In this document: piece by piece, positions 1 through 7,487 of the stretch
Position numbering within the stretch: position 1 is the stretch's first letter
Layout: each line of letters begins with the position of its first letter
Assembly: GCA_029907605.1 (NCBI GenBank)
Contig: JARYLO010000008.1
Location: 1-42,871, forward strand
Length of the DNA stretch: 42,871 nt
Source of the DNA: Sedimentisphaerales bacterium
GTDB lineage: Bacteria; Planctomycetota; Phycisphaerae; Sedimentisphaerales; Anaerobacaceae
Reading direction: 5' to 3'
Made by a program: the position numbers and the translations under genes
Notes under the pieces: model-generated
What the model was told of the DNA's origin: nothing
Databases searched by the model: none
Seen by the model: only the letters and a program-made list of their open reading frames with translations

Positions 1-288
1 GGTTGGGTCCTGGAACACCTGCCTGATCCTCGTGCTGCCTTGGCGGAGCTGGTCCGTGTGCTCAGACCCAGTGGTCGTGTGTTACTTATGGCCTATGAAG
101 ATAACATGTTTGGGGCCTTGGTCGGGCTGTTTTGGCGGTGCCGCACATACAGCAGGGAGGAACTACGGCTGATATGCGACCAGGTAGGCCTGACCTGGCA
201 TAGGGAGATCTGGCTCACGCGGATCCACAAATGGCTCCACCTTGGCGGGATATTCGTCGAGGCGGTCAAACGAAATGGATGTCCTTGA
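1..288 (+). CDS. Class I SAM-dependent methyltransferase, C-terminal part (5' partial)
   Basis: The reading frame is open from the first base, so the N-terminal part, including the SAM-binding glycine loop, lies outside the window. The visible 95 residues begin with the motif WVLEHLPDPRAALAEL and continue with VRVLRPSGRVLLMAYED. This is the typical 'evl.Hl.dp..~l.e..RvLkpgG' stretch (motifs II-III) of Methyltransf_11/25 small-molecule methyltransferases. The C-terminal part carries the usual substrate-side helices. Location next to glycosyltransferase and pyruvyl transferase genes suggests a role in polysaccharide or glycan decoration, but the substrate cannot be read from the sequence. The next gene is convergent; the 176 bases between them show no gene and no clear terminator. 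Confidence 0.8.
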   Translation, partial: GWVLEHLPDPRAALAELVRVLRPSGRVLLMAYEDNMFGALVGLFWRCRTYSREELRLICDQVGLTWHREIWLTRIHKWLHLGGIFVEAVKRNGCP

Positions 289-464
289 CGACCCGTCACA
301 AGACTACAAACGGAGCTGGCAGGGTTCTTGTTGTGGTCGCGCTGAACGGCCTGGCCTTCCCGTCACCACTGGGTTGCAGTGACCTATCCGGACCTTCTTG
401 GGCTACATCCAAGATCAAGATGAGCAGTCAAGTACGTGGCATCGGTCCTGATTTAGGATGGTTT

Positions 465-1571
465 TTAGACCTTGCCGGTTAGGGTCTTCAATGCCATATA
501 GGCCCTTGACCTGATCAGTGGTATCCGCAACGCGACCGCTAGAGCTCGGTCGTACAAGGTCCGCCTGGGCAGTGCTTGTAGTATCTCCTGGGCCAACCCA
601 GACCTGAGCTTAAAGTTCCGTGTTGCTACCCGCATTGGCCGCAGCCTACCCGGGAAGGCACTGCAGCGATCCAGTACCCCGGCCACATAGAGGCATAGCA
701 TGGTCCTTATGCATTTCTCACACCAGCAGCAGTTGTATTGCAGTTCCTTACTTCTCCAACAGACACGGAGTGTCTGGAGCGCAAGCGGTGATGAGGCCAC
801 AGCGCTAATCACCTTCTGGAGTCTGCCTTTTTCGCAACCATCGTGGACGATCTGGACTGCCCCGTTTGATCAGAGCGGATCCAACAATGGATGGGACCTG
901 CAAGGTGCGAGCCTGGGATAGGAGAAGGTCGATGGGACATAAACAGTGCCCACTGTAGCAGCACATGCCAATGCCACCGCAGCTAGGGCACCACCGTGGC
1001 TATAGTCCCATCGGACAAACCTATCCATGAAGGTACGTATGTTCGTGGCTACCTCGATGAGCTGCTTGCCCTCGGCAGTGGCAACCTTGAGGATGTTTGA
1101 TCTGGTCTGTTCATATCGCCAATCATCATCAAGACGGATATCCCATCCCCTGACAAGGATAAGGTGTGTAAAAATCTGGCGGTTCTTATAGAGTGTGTAG
1201 AATGAGTCAACACCACCGCTGAAGAAGCTGGCGCAGCCTGCTGCCCTTTCGCTGGTCGGCTCATAGACCGATTCGGCAGCGACCTCGACCCTATGGGCAT
1301 CGCGCACCCAACTGCAGTATATGTCCTGTATCTGATCACAGGACCGGACCAATCTGGTCGATACAGGGGCCTGTAGATATAGGTCCTCGCCGGCAACCAT
1401 ACTGGGCAGCAGTAGGGGCCCCAAGAATATGTCAGCAGTAGGAGGGACCGGTTCGACACCCTTGATCTCGATCCAGAGCTTTTGGGGCCCATCCAACCTG
1501 CAGGTTTCCACCACGCACTCGATCCTCGCTGCATGACCAGAACCTGTGATCTCGATACTAGTTGCCTTCAT
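465..1571 (-). pseudogene. PP-loop ATPase-like protein broken by one in-frame TGA
   Basis: One frame runs for about 368 codons and is interrupted only by TGA at 870-872 (codon 234). Upstream the protein carries SFFSGGVDSFYTL (SGGVDS at residues 118-123), the PP-loop signature of ATP-pyrophosphatases of the asparagine synthase/ExsB superfamily. Downstream the same frame continues as IVHDGCEKGRLQK, then TLRVCW and YNCCWCEKCIRTM, a Cys-x2-Cys segment that belongs to the same family. In relatives I recall, the broken site reads HPLLDPLW, so TGG (Trp) has become TGA. Such proteins often sit in polysaccharide clusters; the substrate is unknown. The start overlaps the end of the upstream glycosyltransferase by 14 bases, suggesting they were cotranscribed. 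Readthrough, programmed recoding or a base-call error are alternatives to a true pseudogene. Confidence 0.8.
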
Positions 1572-2739
1572 CGTGGGACATCTCCATCAGTTTTTGCTTT
1601 GTAGAGTGGCCATGTTCAGCTATCAACCGCTCATACAGGTCTTCTAGGCGTTTGGCCTGCAGGGCTAGATTGAACCTTGCCAGCACATGGTCTCGAGCGG
1701 CCTGGGACATCTTGTTGCGGCGGGCCGGATCGGTCAGGAGTCCAGATATGGCCCTGGCCAGCAGTTGATCATCTTGGGCATCGACTACCAGCCCAGTCTG
1801 TCCATCCACGATCGTCTCAGGCAGCCCGCCACTTTGACCTACAACCACAGGGACCCCGCATGCCTGGGCCTCCAAAGAGACATTGCCAAGGCCCTCACAT
1901 GAGCCATCAGGAAGTACTATGGATGGCACGCAGCATACCCATGACCGGCCCAATTGATCCCTGACCTGATCCGGCGGAAGCATACCAGTAAACTGCACCT
2001 GCAACCCTAGCGACCTGGAAAGTTCGTGCAGGTATTCTCTCATGGGGCCATCCCCGACAACACCTAGTTCGATCTGATGGCCCTTGCTGAGGAGGATGGC
2101 CGCTGCCCTTATCAGGTGTTGACAACCCTTCCACTCCACCAGCCTGCCTACAAAACAGATCCTTCCAGGTCTTGGGTTGCCGGCCGGTTGCCAGAAGTCG
2201 GTATCTATGCCATCGTAATGCACAACGATCTTCCCATCGGGGCAGCCATCCTGTATCAACCTCGACCTGACAAACTGGCTGACGGCAATGATGGCCTGTG
2301 CCTCGCGGTAGAGCCGCCTTCGGTCTCGAATGTACCGGCGGCTGGCATCAACCCGCATGATGTCGCTGCCGCGAAGATGTACTACGAGCGGTACCGCCAA
2401 TGCCTTTGCAAGGTGCAAGGCCTGCATCCCATCCCATCCGAACTGGGCATGGACGATCGCTGGCCTGTAGGCCTTTATGGCATTGACCCAGACGGATGCT
2501 GGTCTTCCGGCAAGTTTCAATAGGAGCCTATGGAACCAGAATGGCCGGAACTGGCTGAGCAAGGCGGTCGGATACGGCTCTACCAGGTGCCAACCCGCCT
2601 GTTCCTTGAGCAATCCTACGAACACAGGCCTGAACGTGGCAAAGGATCGGGCAGGTGTAACCACAAATGTCTGGGATGGTGGCAATAGCCGCTTGCGAAA
2701 GATCAACACCGCCAACTTGCCGGCATCTGGATTGTTCAT
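1558..2739 (-). CDS. Glycosyltransferase family 4 (GT-B fold)
   Basis: This is a 393-residue GT4-type glycosyltransferase, a normal length. The N-terminal domain holds VHAQFGWDGMQALHLAK and VVHLRGSDIMR, the acceptor-side signature of WcaL/AmsK-like enzymes. The C-terminal nucleotide-sugar domain starts near ICFVGRLVEWKGCQHLI and contains the EX7E motif in EGLGNVSLEAQACGVPVV (about residues 280-288). It should transfer a sugar from a nucleotide donor during assembly of an exopolysaccharide or O-antigen-like glycan at the cytoplasmic face of the inner membrane. The donor and linkage are not predictable. It is first in a minus-strand unit followed by the broken PP-loop gene. The ATG at 2739 lies about 4 bases after the predicted transcription start of a good promoter, so translation may be nearly leaderless. 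Confidence 0.93.
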   Translation of the reverse strand: MNNPDAGKLAVLIFRKRLLPPSQTFVVTPARSFATFRPVFVGLLKEQAGWHLVEPYPTALLSQFRPFWFHRLLLKLAGRPASVWVNAIKAYRPAIVHAQFGWDGMQALHLAKALAVPLVVHLRGSDIMRVDASRRYIRDRRRLYREAQAIIAVSQFVRSRLIQDGCPDGKIVVHYDGIDTDFWQPAGNPRPGRICFVGRLVEWKGCQHLIRAAAILLSKGHQIELGVVGDGPMREYLHELSRSLGLQVQFTGMLPPDQVRDQLGRSWVCCVPSIVLPDGSCEGLGNVSLEAQACGVPVVVGQSGGLPETIVDGQTGLVVDAQDDQLLARAISGLLTDPARRNKMSQAARDHVLARFNLALQAKRLEDLYERLIAEHGHSTKQKLMEMSHDEGN

Positions 2740-2749
2740 AGGTCAGGTA

Positions 2750-2778
2750 ATTGTAGATATGCCTGCAAGGGGTTTCAA
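2750..2778 (-). promoter_or_regulatory. Sigma70-like promoter for the GT4 gene
   Basis: On the minus strand TTGAAA (2773-2778) and TACAAT (2750-2755) are separated by exactly 17 bases. The expected start point, about base 2743, leaves only about 4 untranslated bases before the ATG. Confidence 0.6.
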
Positions 2779-2791
2779 GCCGCCGGTATGG

Positions 2792-2819
2792 TTGAATATA
2801 GTGAGAATGCGAATATAAT
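2792..2819 (+). promoter_or_regulatory. Sigma70-like promoter for the pyruvyl transferase/GT2 pair
   Basis: TTGAAT (2792-2797) and a perfect TATAAT (2814-2819) are separated by 16 bases. The expected start point near 2826 gives a leader of about 12 bases before the ATG at 2838. It is arranged back to back with the promoter of the divergent GT4 gene. Confidence 0.65.
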
Positions 2820-2837
2820 TGACCATGGCCGTTTCGG

Positions 2838-3884
2838 ATGGACGAAGAGGGCATGATAGCTGTTAACCTGGTAAAGAAGACTAAGGACTGGATATCCACG
2901 ATCCTTGACCATTACAGGCCTGCAAGGTTCTATGATCTTTCGAGGATCCCTGCGGGACGGAGGATTGCCCGTTCAAAGGTGATCCAGTTCTATTCGGCGG
3001 TGAACAATATAGGCAATTATACGCCTGTATTGGGGATCCGCAGGCTGATCCAGCATCAACCAGATACCTGGAATGTACATGACAGGGCCATAGATTTCGA
3101 TTTTGTCAACAGGCATTACACCCATGCCATAATAGGTGGCGGGGGATTGCTGCATCCAGTTTTCGAGCCATTTTGGCGGCGATTTCATCGGGAATGTAGG
3201 CTTGCGACAGCGGTCTGGGGTATAGGTCTATGCCTCCCGAATGGCTCAGATGGCTGGAGTGTGGCTGGCAGGGAGGCGGTTAGGGCGGTGATGGGGCGTG
3301 CGGACTTGGTCAACGTAAGGGACGCCTGGACCGCAGAGTATTTTGGACTTGATCAGGCCGACATAGGACCATGTCCTACGATTGCATATCTGTTGGATTT
3401 TATGCCTTGCAAGGATCCTGGGGGCTATTGCCTCTTTAGCTGGCATGACCAGATAGTATCTAGCGAGCAGGCGAAGGCCTTCTTGAAGTCGCTGCGCGGG
3501 TCCTCAAGATACAAGATTAAGAGCACCAATAACAAGCAGTATCCGGGGCGAGGCGTCCACAGGATAGTGAAGGGATGGTACTGCAGTGCGGATATGGTCG
3601 TTACCACCCGCCTGCATGGGGCCATCATCGCATACGGGCTGGGGATCCCATATGTGGCCATCCCTGTAGATCGCAAGATCACGGAGTTCTACAGGATGTA
3701 TGGCAATGGGATCATTGTCGAACCGGATGATCTTGATCAGGTCCAGCATGTAGAAGACCTTATTGGGGCCATCAGGATGACCCAGATACGCATGGAAGAT
3801 GTACTGAGGTTTGGCAGGAAGGTCAAGGAATGGATTGGGCAGCCGCCTACAGACCACAATACCGTTCAAGGTATGGCCCTATGA
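2838..3884 (+). CDS. Polysaccharide pyruvyl transferase family protein
   Basis: The 348-residue product matches the PS_pyruv_trans family (CsaB/ExoV-like, GT-B-like fold). Supporting motifs are HAIIGGGGLLHP (glycine-rich loop), VWGIGLCLP, the VNVRD segment typical of the 'vRD..s' motif, and TTRLHGAIIAYGLGIPYVA near the C terminus, where the RLHG signature is nearly invariant in the family. Members transfer pyruvate from phosphoenolpyruvate to sugar hydroxyls of exported polysaccharides; some homologues act as glycosyltransferases instead. The first ATG is used here; a second in-frame ATG at 2853 is possible, since neither has a strong Shine-Dalgarno sequence. The stop codon overlaps the next start in ATGA, so the following glycosyltransferase is probably translationally coupled. 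Confidence 0.9.
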   Translation: MDEEGMIAVNLVKKTKDWISTILDHYRPARFYDLSRIPAGRRIARSKVIQFYSAVNNIGNYTPVLGIRRLIQHQPDTWNVHDRAIDFDFVNRHYTHAIIGGGGLLHPVFEPFWRRFHRECRLATAVWGIGLCLPNGSDGWSVAGREAVRAVMGRADLVNVRDAWTAEYFGLDQADIGPCPTIAYLLDFMPCKDPGGYCLFSWHDQIVSSEQAKAFLKSLRGSSRYKIKSTNNKQYPGRGVHRIVKGWYCSADMVVTTRLHGAIIAYGLGIPYVAIPVDRKITEFYRMYGNGIIVEPDDLDQVQHVEDLIGAIRMTQIRMEDVLRFGRKVKEWIGQPPTDHNTVQGMAL

Positions 3885-4717
3885 AAGTATCGGTGATCAT
3901 AACGACATTTAGGCAGCCGGTCTGGCTTCAGAAGGTCCTTTGGGGATATGCATGTCAAAAGGGGGCGGACTTTGAGGTAGTGATAGCAGAAGACGACCAG
4001 GATCAACGGACAAAGGAGGTGATAGAACACTTCAATCGCCAGATGCATGGCCCTATCCAGAACCTGGTGCACGTCAGCCATGAACATCGGGGCTTCCGCA
4101 AGTGCATGATCCTTAACAGGGCCGTGCTGGCTGCATCTGGGGACTACCTGATCTTTACCGATGGTGATTGCATACCTAGGCAGAACTTTGTGGCTACACA
4201 CATGCATCTTGCCCGAAAAGGCATGTTCCTATCCGGTGGTTACTTCAAGCTAGGCCGCAAGACCAGTATGGCCATAGATCGCCGGGAGATACAAAGCGGT
4301 CTTGGTTTCGATCCACACTGGCTGATCGCACATGGAGAGGGCTGGTCGAGGTGGTTGGTGCGTCTGAGGTTTGCGGATAGTAGGTGGAACTGGGTTATGG
4401 ATAGGCTGACGACCACCAAGGCAACCTGGAATGGGTGCAATTCATCAACGTTCAAGGAGTATGTCTTACAGGTCAATGGTTTTGATCATAGGATGCAGTA
4501 CGGCGGTCTAGACCGCGAGTTTGGCCAAAGGCTCGAGAACGCAGGCATAAAGGGGATACAGATCAGGCACAGGGCTATATGCCTGCACCTGGACCATGAC
4601 CGCAGTTATGCCAGTGCAGAAGGGCTGGCATTCAATAGGTCCATACGAAGCCAGACGGCCCTAAGAAAGGTGGTAAGGACCCCATACGGTATAGATCAAC
4701 TGGACCAAGAGGCCTGA
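3881..4717 (+). CDS. Glycosyltransferase family 2 (GT-A fold)
   Basis: The start at 3881 is chosen because it forms a 4-base ATGA overlap with the previous stop and places the canonical opening KVSVIITTFRQP at the N terminus; an upstream in-frame start at 3830 would add 17 unrelated residues. The 278-residue protein has the GT2 nucleotide-binding acidic pair in IAEDDQ and the DXD-type metal site in IFTDGDCIP. A C-terminal segment near NGFDHRMQYGGLDREFG matches the Glyco_transf_7C-like 'nGfDe.~.gwG.eD.Df' region that places the acceptor-side catalytic acid. No membrane segments are seen, so it probably works in the cytoplasm on a lipid-linked glycan. It forms a two-gene unit with the pyruvyl transferase. 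Confidence 0.92.
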   Translation: MKVSVIITTFRQPVWLQKVLWGYACQKGADFEVVIAEDDQDQRTKEVIEHFNRQMHGPIQNLVHVSHEHRGFRKCMILNRAVLAASGDYLIFTDGDCIPRQNFVATHMHLARKGMFLSGGYFKLGRKTSMAIDRREIQSGLGFDPHWLIAHGEGWSRWLVRLRFADSRWNWVMDRLTTTKATWNGCNSSTFKEYVLQVNGFDHRMQYGGLDREFGQRLENAGIKGIQIRHRAICLHLDHDRSYASAEGLAFNRSIRSQTALRKVVRTPYGIDQLDQEA

Positions 4718-4721
4718 TCGG

Positions 4722-4957
4722 TCAGACCTCTGGCAGTATCTGCAGTACGATGATGACCTTTGGATCGTAAAGCTTTGCCTTAAGCGAGGCCATGGCCTGC
4801 ATGGCATTCTGGATGGATGCCTCCGATACCTCGCTTGGCATGGGGCTCAATACATTGACTGGCTCTCCGGTCAGCCCGTATATCCAGGCCCGCAGGTTGC
4901 CTGTTCATATGTCACGTAGTCCTGCCGCACATAGGCGTTCTTTCTCTTGCCTGCCAC
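4722..4957 (-). pseudogene. Small unknown gene, frameshifted
   Basis: The 3' part is clearly coding-like: RAWIYGLTGEPVNVLSPMPS, then SEASIQNAMQAMASLKAK and the end VIIVLQILPEV before a TGA at 4722-4724. The frame is closed upstream by TGA at 4905-4907. In the neighbouring frame, sequence immediately upstream reads KRKNAYVRQDYVTYE, with third-position G+C like the local genes, so a single-base loss near 4905 best explains the break (total about 78 residues from a GTG at 4957). The alternative is one continuous frame from an ATG at 4994 with an internal TGA. It lies just downstream of the permease gene on the same strand and could be its last operon gene. I do not recognise the family. Confidence 0.45.
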
Positions 4958-5009
4958 GTTTTCCAGTCAATAGAGAGCTCCTATCCATAACCATCCATGT
5001 CAATCCAAA

Positions 5010-6521
5010 TCACCTATTGATGCCCTCTGACCTCATTGGTACAGACTGGAGCTGTGTATCAGAATGGTCCTGATGTAACATGATCCTTTCCCTGCGCTGC
5101 TGGACGGTGGGCATGTACGGCGATGATAACGAGATCCCTACCCATGCGATGATGCAGGTGATCAGCCCAGTTAGTATGCCTATCTTGAGCCATTGCGCGA
5201 ATCGCATCTGGGTATGATATCGCTTCTCCAGCATGCCTAGGGCAACGATGTTTGCTGTAGAGCCGATCATGGTGATATTGCCGCCAAGGCAGGTGCCCTG
5301 TACGAGGGCCCAGACAAGTGGGGTCTGCTGGAGATGGTTGACGACAGGTATAAAGGCCGCCGCAAATACGATATTATCTGCAAAGGCAGAGCCAAGGGCA
5401 GATATCCCTAGCACTGCAGGTATCAGCAGCATGGTCCGATCGCCAAATGCCGCGCGGAAATAATCGGAGATCCGCAGGGTCACCCTTGTCTCTTGCAGTG
5501 TGCCTGCCACTGCAAAGAGCATCATGAAGAAAAGCAGTGTCCACCATTCCACGTCGGCCTCGATGTAGTGGCGAGCCCTTTGGTATCGCCACAGCATCAG
5601 GAATCCTGCGATGACCACTGGGGCTACTATCAATATGGTGTTAGGAGCAAGGCCCAGTTTCCGCTCCAGATGGTGGTGCGAGGCGATGAAGAGTATCATG
5701 CCAACAAGTATGGCAAGGGCCCTTCCATACGGCACCTGTACCAATGGCCCCAGCCCAAGGCCCATCTGTCTTCTTGCCTCCAGCCTCTGGGAAAGGATGG
5801 CTATCTCCTTTCTGTACCACCATTGCATGACCAGCATCACAATCAACAGGTTTATCAGCATCAGTGGAAAGGACCATGTCAGGAAGTCTATGAAGGCCAA
5901 TGGAGGTTCGGAGTTCTGGCCTATCAGGATCCCTACTGGGTTGCCCAACATAGTTCCGCTGGAGCCTACATTGGTGCCCATGACCGCCATGATGATGAAG
6001 GGGATGGGGCTTATCTTCAAGGTATCACACACCTGGAATATCAAGGTAGAGATGAAGACTATACTGGTCACCTCGTCCACTGCACAGGCCATCAGGCCGC
6101 CGAGCACAATCGTAATGGCGACAAACCTGGGGCCAGTCATGCCCGGCATGGAGATCACCGATTGTATGATCCAGGTAAATAGGCCCAGTTCCTTCAATAC
6201 GCCTACCGTGACCATCATCCCCACCAAGAACAGGATCACGTCCAGCTTGCACTCCCTCAAGAATGCAGGCAGCGTCAGGACATTGGTGGCCATCAGCAAT
6301 CCTATGCCGATAAAGGCGATGGCAAGTCTGAATTGCCAGAAAAGCAATGTAGCAAGTATGATCAGTATGAATATGGAAGAGGATATGACCTGCTGCCTCT
6401 CGAAGCCCATCATGCTGGTGAGTATCGCGACCAAGGCGGTGGCGATCAGCATGGCCGAAGGCCGCATGAGCAGGGCGATGGTGGTCTTTTCCGGTCTGGA
6501 TCCAGCTACCATGGCCTTCAA
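5010..6521 (-). CDS. ArsB/NhaD/SLC13-type membrane permease (Na+/H+ antiporter-like)
   Basis: This 503-residue protein is highly hydrophobic, with about 11-12 membrane segments, and shows the two inverted-repeat signature loops of the ion transporter superfamily: NVGSSGTMLGNPVGILIG in the first half and GGNITMIGSTANIVALG in the second. CAVDEVTSIVF and GSAFADNIVFAAAF are the paired 'ddn.t' helices seen in NhaD and ArsB homologues. It probably moves a cation or oxyanion across the inner membrane; Na+/H+ exchange is the best guess but arsenite or a carboxylate cannot be excluded. Its start overlaps the stop of the EIIA-CBS gene by 4 bases (ATGA), so the two are probably coupled and functionally linked, with the EIIA-CBS protein as a candidate regulator. 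Confidence 0.85.
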   Translation of the reverse strand: MKAMVAGSRPEKTTIALLMRPSAMLIATALVAILTSMMGFERQQVISSSIFILIILATLLFWQFRLAIAFIGIGLLMATNVLTLPAFLRECKLDVILFLVGMMVTVGVLKELGLFTWIIQSVISMPGMTGPRFVAITIVLGGLMACAVDEVTSIVFISTLIFQVCDTLKISPIPFIIMAVMGTNVGSSGTMLGNPVGILIGQNSEPPLAFIDFLTWSFPLMLINLLIVMLVMQWWYRKEIAILSQRLEARRQMGLGLGPLVQVPYGRALAILVGMILFIASHHHLERKLGLAPNTILIVAPVVIAGFLMLWRYQRARHYIEADVEWWTLLFFMMLFAVAGTLQETRVTLRISDYFRAAFGDRTMLLIPAVLGISALGSAFADNIVFAAAFIPVVNHLQQTPLVWALVQGTCLGGNITMIGSTANIVALGMLEKRYHTQMRFAQWLKIGILTGLITCIIAWVGISLSSPYMPTVQQRRERIMLHQDHSDTQLQSVPMRSEGINR

Positions 6522-7450
6522 TCCCTCAGGATCTTGCTCAGAAACCTCTCCAGAGAGATGACACCGACCAGGCGTTTGCCTTGCAGTACATAGACCCTTG
6601 AGGCCTTCTGTCGCGTGATAAGCTTGGACGCTTGGATGGCGGGCTCATCCACCTGTACGGTAGCATAGTTATCGGTCATGATCTCTGTCAGCCAGGTCTG
6701 GCTCTCCTTGCGGAGTATCTGGGCAAAGGGCTCGAAGTTCATGATGGGGCTGAGGTCCTCCATCCAGAGGATGTAGTCAGGTAGGCACACACCGAGCAGC
6801 TCTTGTGTGGAGACCACACCGACCAGATCGCCATCCTTGTCCACAACAGGTAGCTCATTGAGCTTGTGTTCGACAAACAGGTCGATGGCCGTCTGAAGCG
6901 TGTCATTCTCCATCAACCTTGCCTCTACTGGGTCCATTACGTCCCTGGCCCGCAGGTACTCTGGCAGCCTCATCCCGCCCTCGTCGAAGAAGTTCCAGAC
7001 CTGCTGTGGCGTGGACAGTGCCGCTACCGTCTCGGCGGTATCAGGGTCCTTACAGATCTTGGCTATGGCGGCAATGGCCTGGAGGTATGCACCAGGTGCA
7101 TCCTTTGGCGCTAGGGTCAGTATGATCAGCTTCACCAGCTCGTTGGGCCTGGATCTTTCATACACGATCCCATTCTTGCTTGTGGCCACCGCCACCACGA
7201 TCCTGTCAATGGCCTCCAATCGGGCGTGTGGCATGGCGATCCCTGGGGCTACGATGGTAGGCATCTCGCTTTCCCTTTGGAGCACTGCATGATAGGCCTC
7301 ATCCACGTTGCCTATACCCCTTTGGTATGCCAGCAGTCGCAGCATCTCCAGGATCAATTGGTCTCTATCGCTGATCGTTGCTTGACATAAAACCTGTGCA
7401 GGCCCAAAGAGGCTCGAGAACCTTACACCGTTCTGTCTGACATTAGTCAT
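6518..7450 (-). CDS. PTS EIIA (type 2)-CBS domain fusion regulator
   Basis: The 310-residue protein has an N-terminal PTS EIIA type-2 domain (about residues 25-155) with the phosphorylation motif APGIAMPHARLE, His75 being the predicted phospho-histidine. A tandem CBS pair follows: the first starts at RARDVMDPVEARL (about 165) with LNELPVVDKDGDLVGVVS, the second at LTEIMTDNYATVQVDE (about 245) and ends in RLVGVISLERFL. EIIA domains of this kind act in nitrogen-PTS-like signalling, and CBS pairs bind adenine nucleotides. Fusion next to, and overlapping, a permease gene suggests control of that transporter by phosphorylation and energy state. No EI or HPr gene is in the window, so the phosphate donor must come from elsewhere. 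There are 37 bases between it and upstream mutS2. Confidence 0.88.
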   Translation of the reverse strand: MTNVRQNGVRFSSLFGPAQVLCQATISDRDQLILEMLRLLAYQRGIGNVDEAYHAVLQRESEMPTIVAPGIAMPHARLEAIDRIVVAVATSKNGIVYERSRPNELVKLIILTLAPKDAPGAYLQAIAAIAKICKDPDTAETVAALSTPQQVWNFFDEGGMRLPEYLRARDVMDPVEARLMENDTLQTAIDLFVEHKLNELPVVDKDGDLVGVVSTQELLGVCLPDYILWMEDLSPIMNFEPFAQILRKESQTWLTEIMTDNYATVQVDEPAIQASKLITRQKASRVYVLQGKRLVGVISLERFLSKILRD

Positions 7451-7487
7451 GTCTAAAACATCATCTCAACCATCTACCAGCAGGATC

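Noticed and set aside
870-872. UGA reassigned to Trp or used for selenocysteine in this organism
   Set aside because: Many intact genes end in TGA, including ATGA overlaps at 3881 and 32536, and TAG also interrupts genes. The TGA sites show no bacterial SECIS-like stem-loop that I could recognise.
2838-2855. ATG at 2853 as the start of the pyruvyl transferase
   Set aside because: A purine-rich run lies too close (about 3 bases) to be a good Shine-Dalgarno site; the first ATG fits the promoter as well. Kept as an alternative only.
5611-6561. 316-codon open frame on the plus strand inside the permease gene
   Set aside because: It is a mirror of the hydrophobic permease codons, with Met/Ile/Ser-rich nonsense sequence; the minus-strand gene has the transporter signatures.
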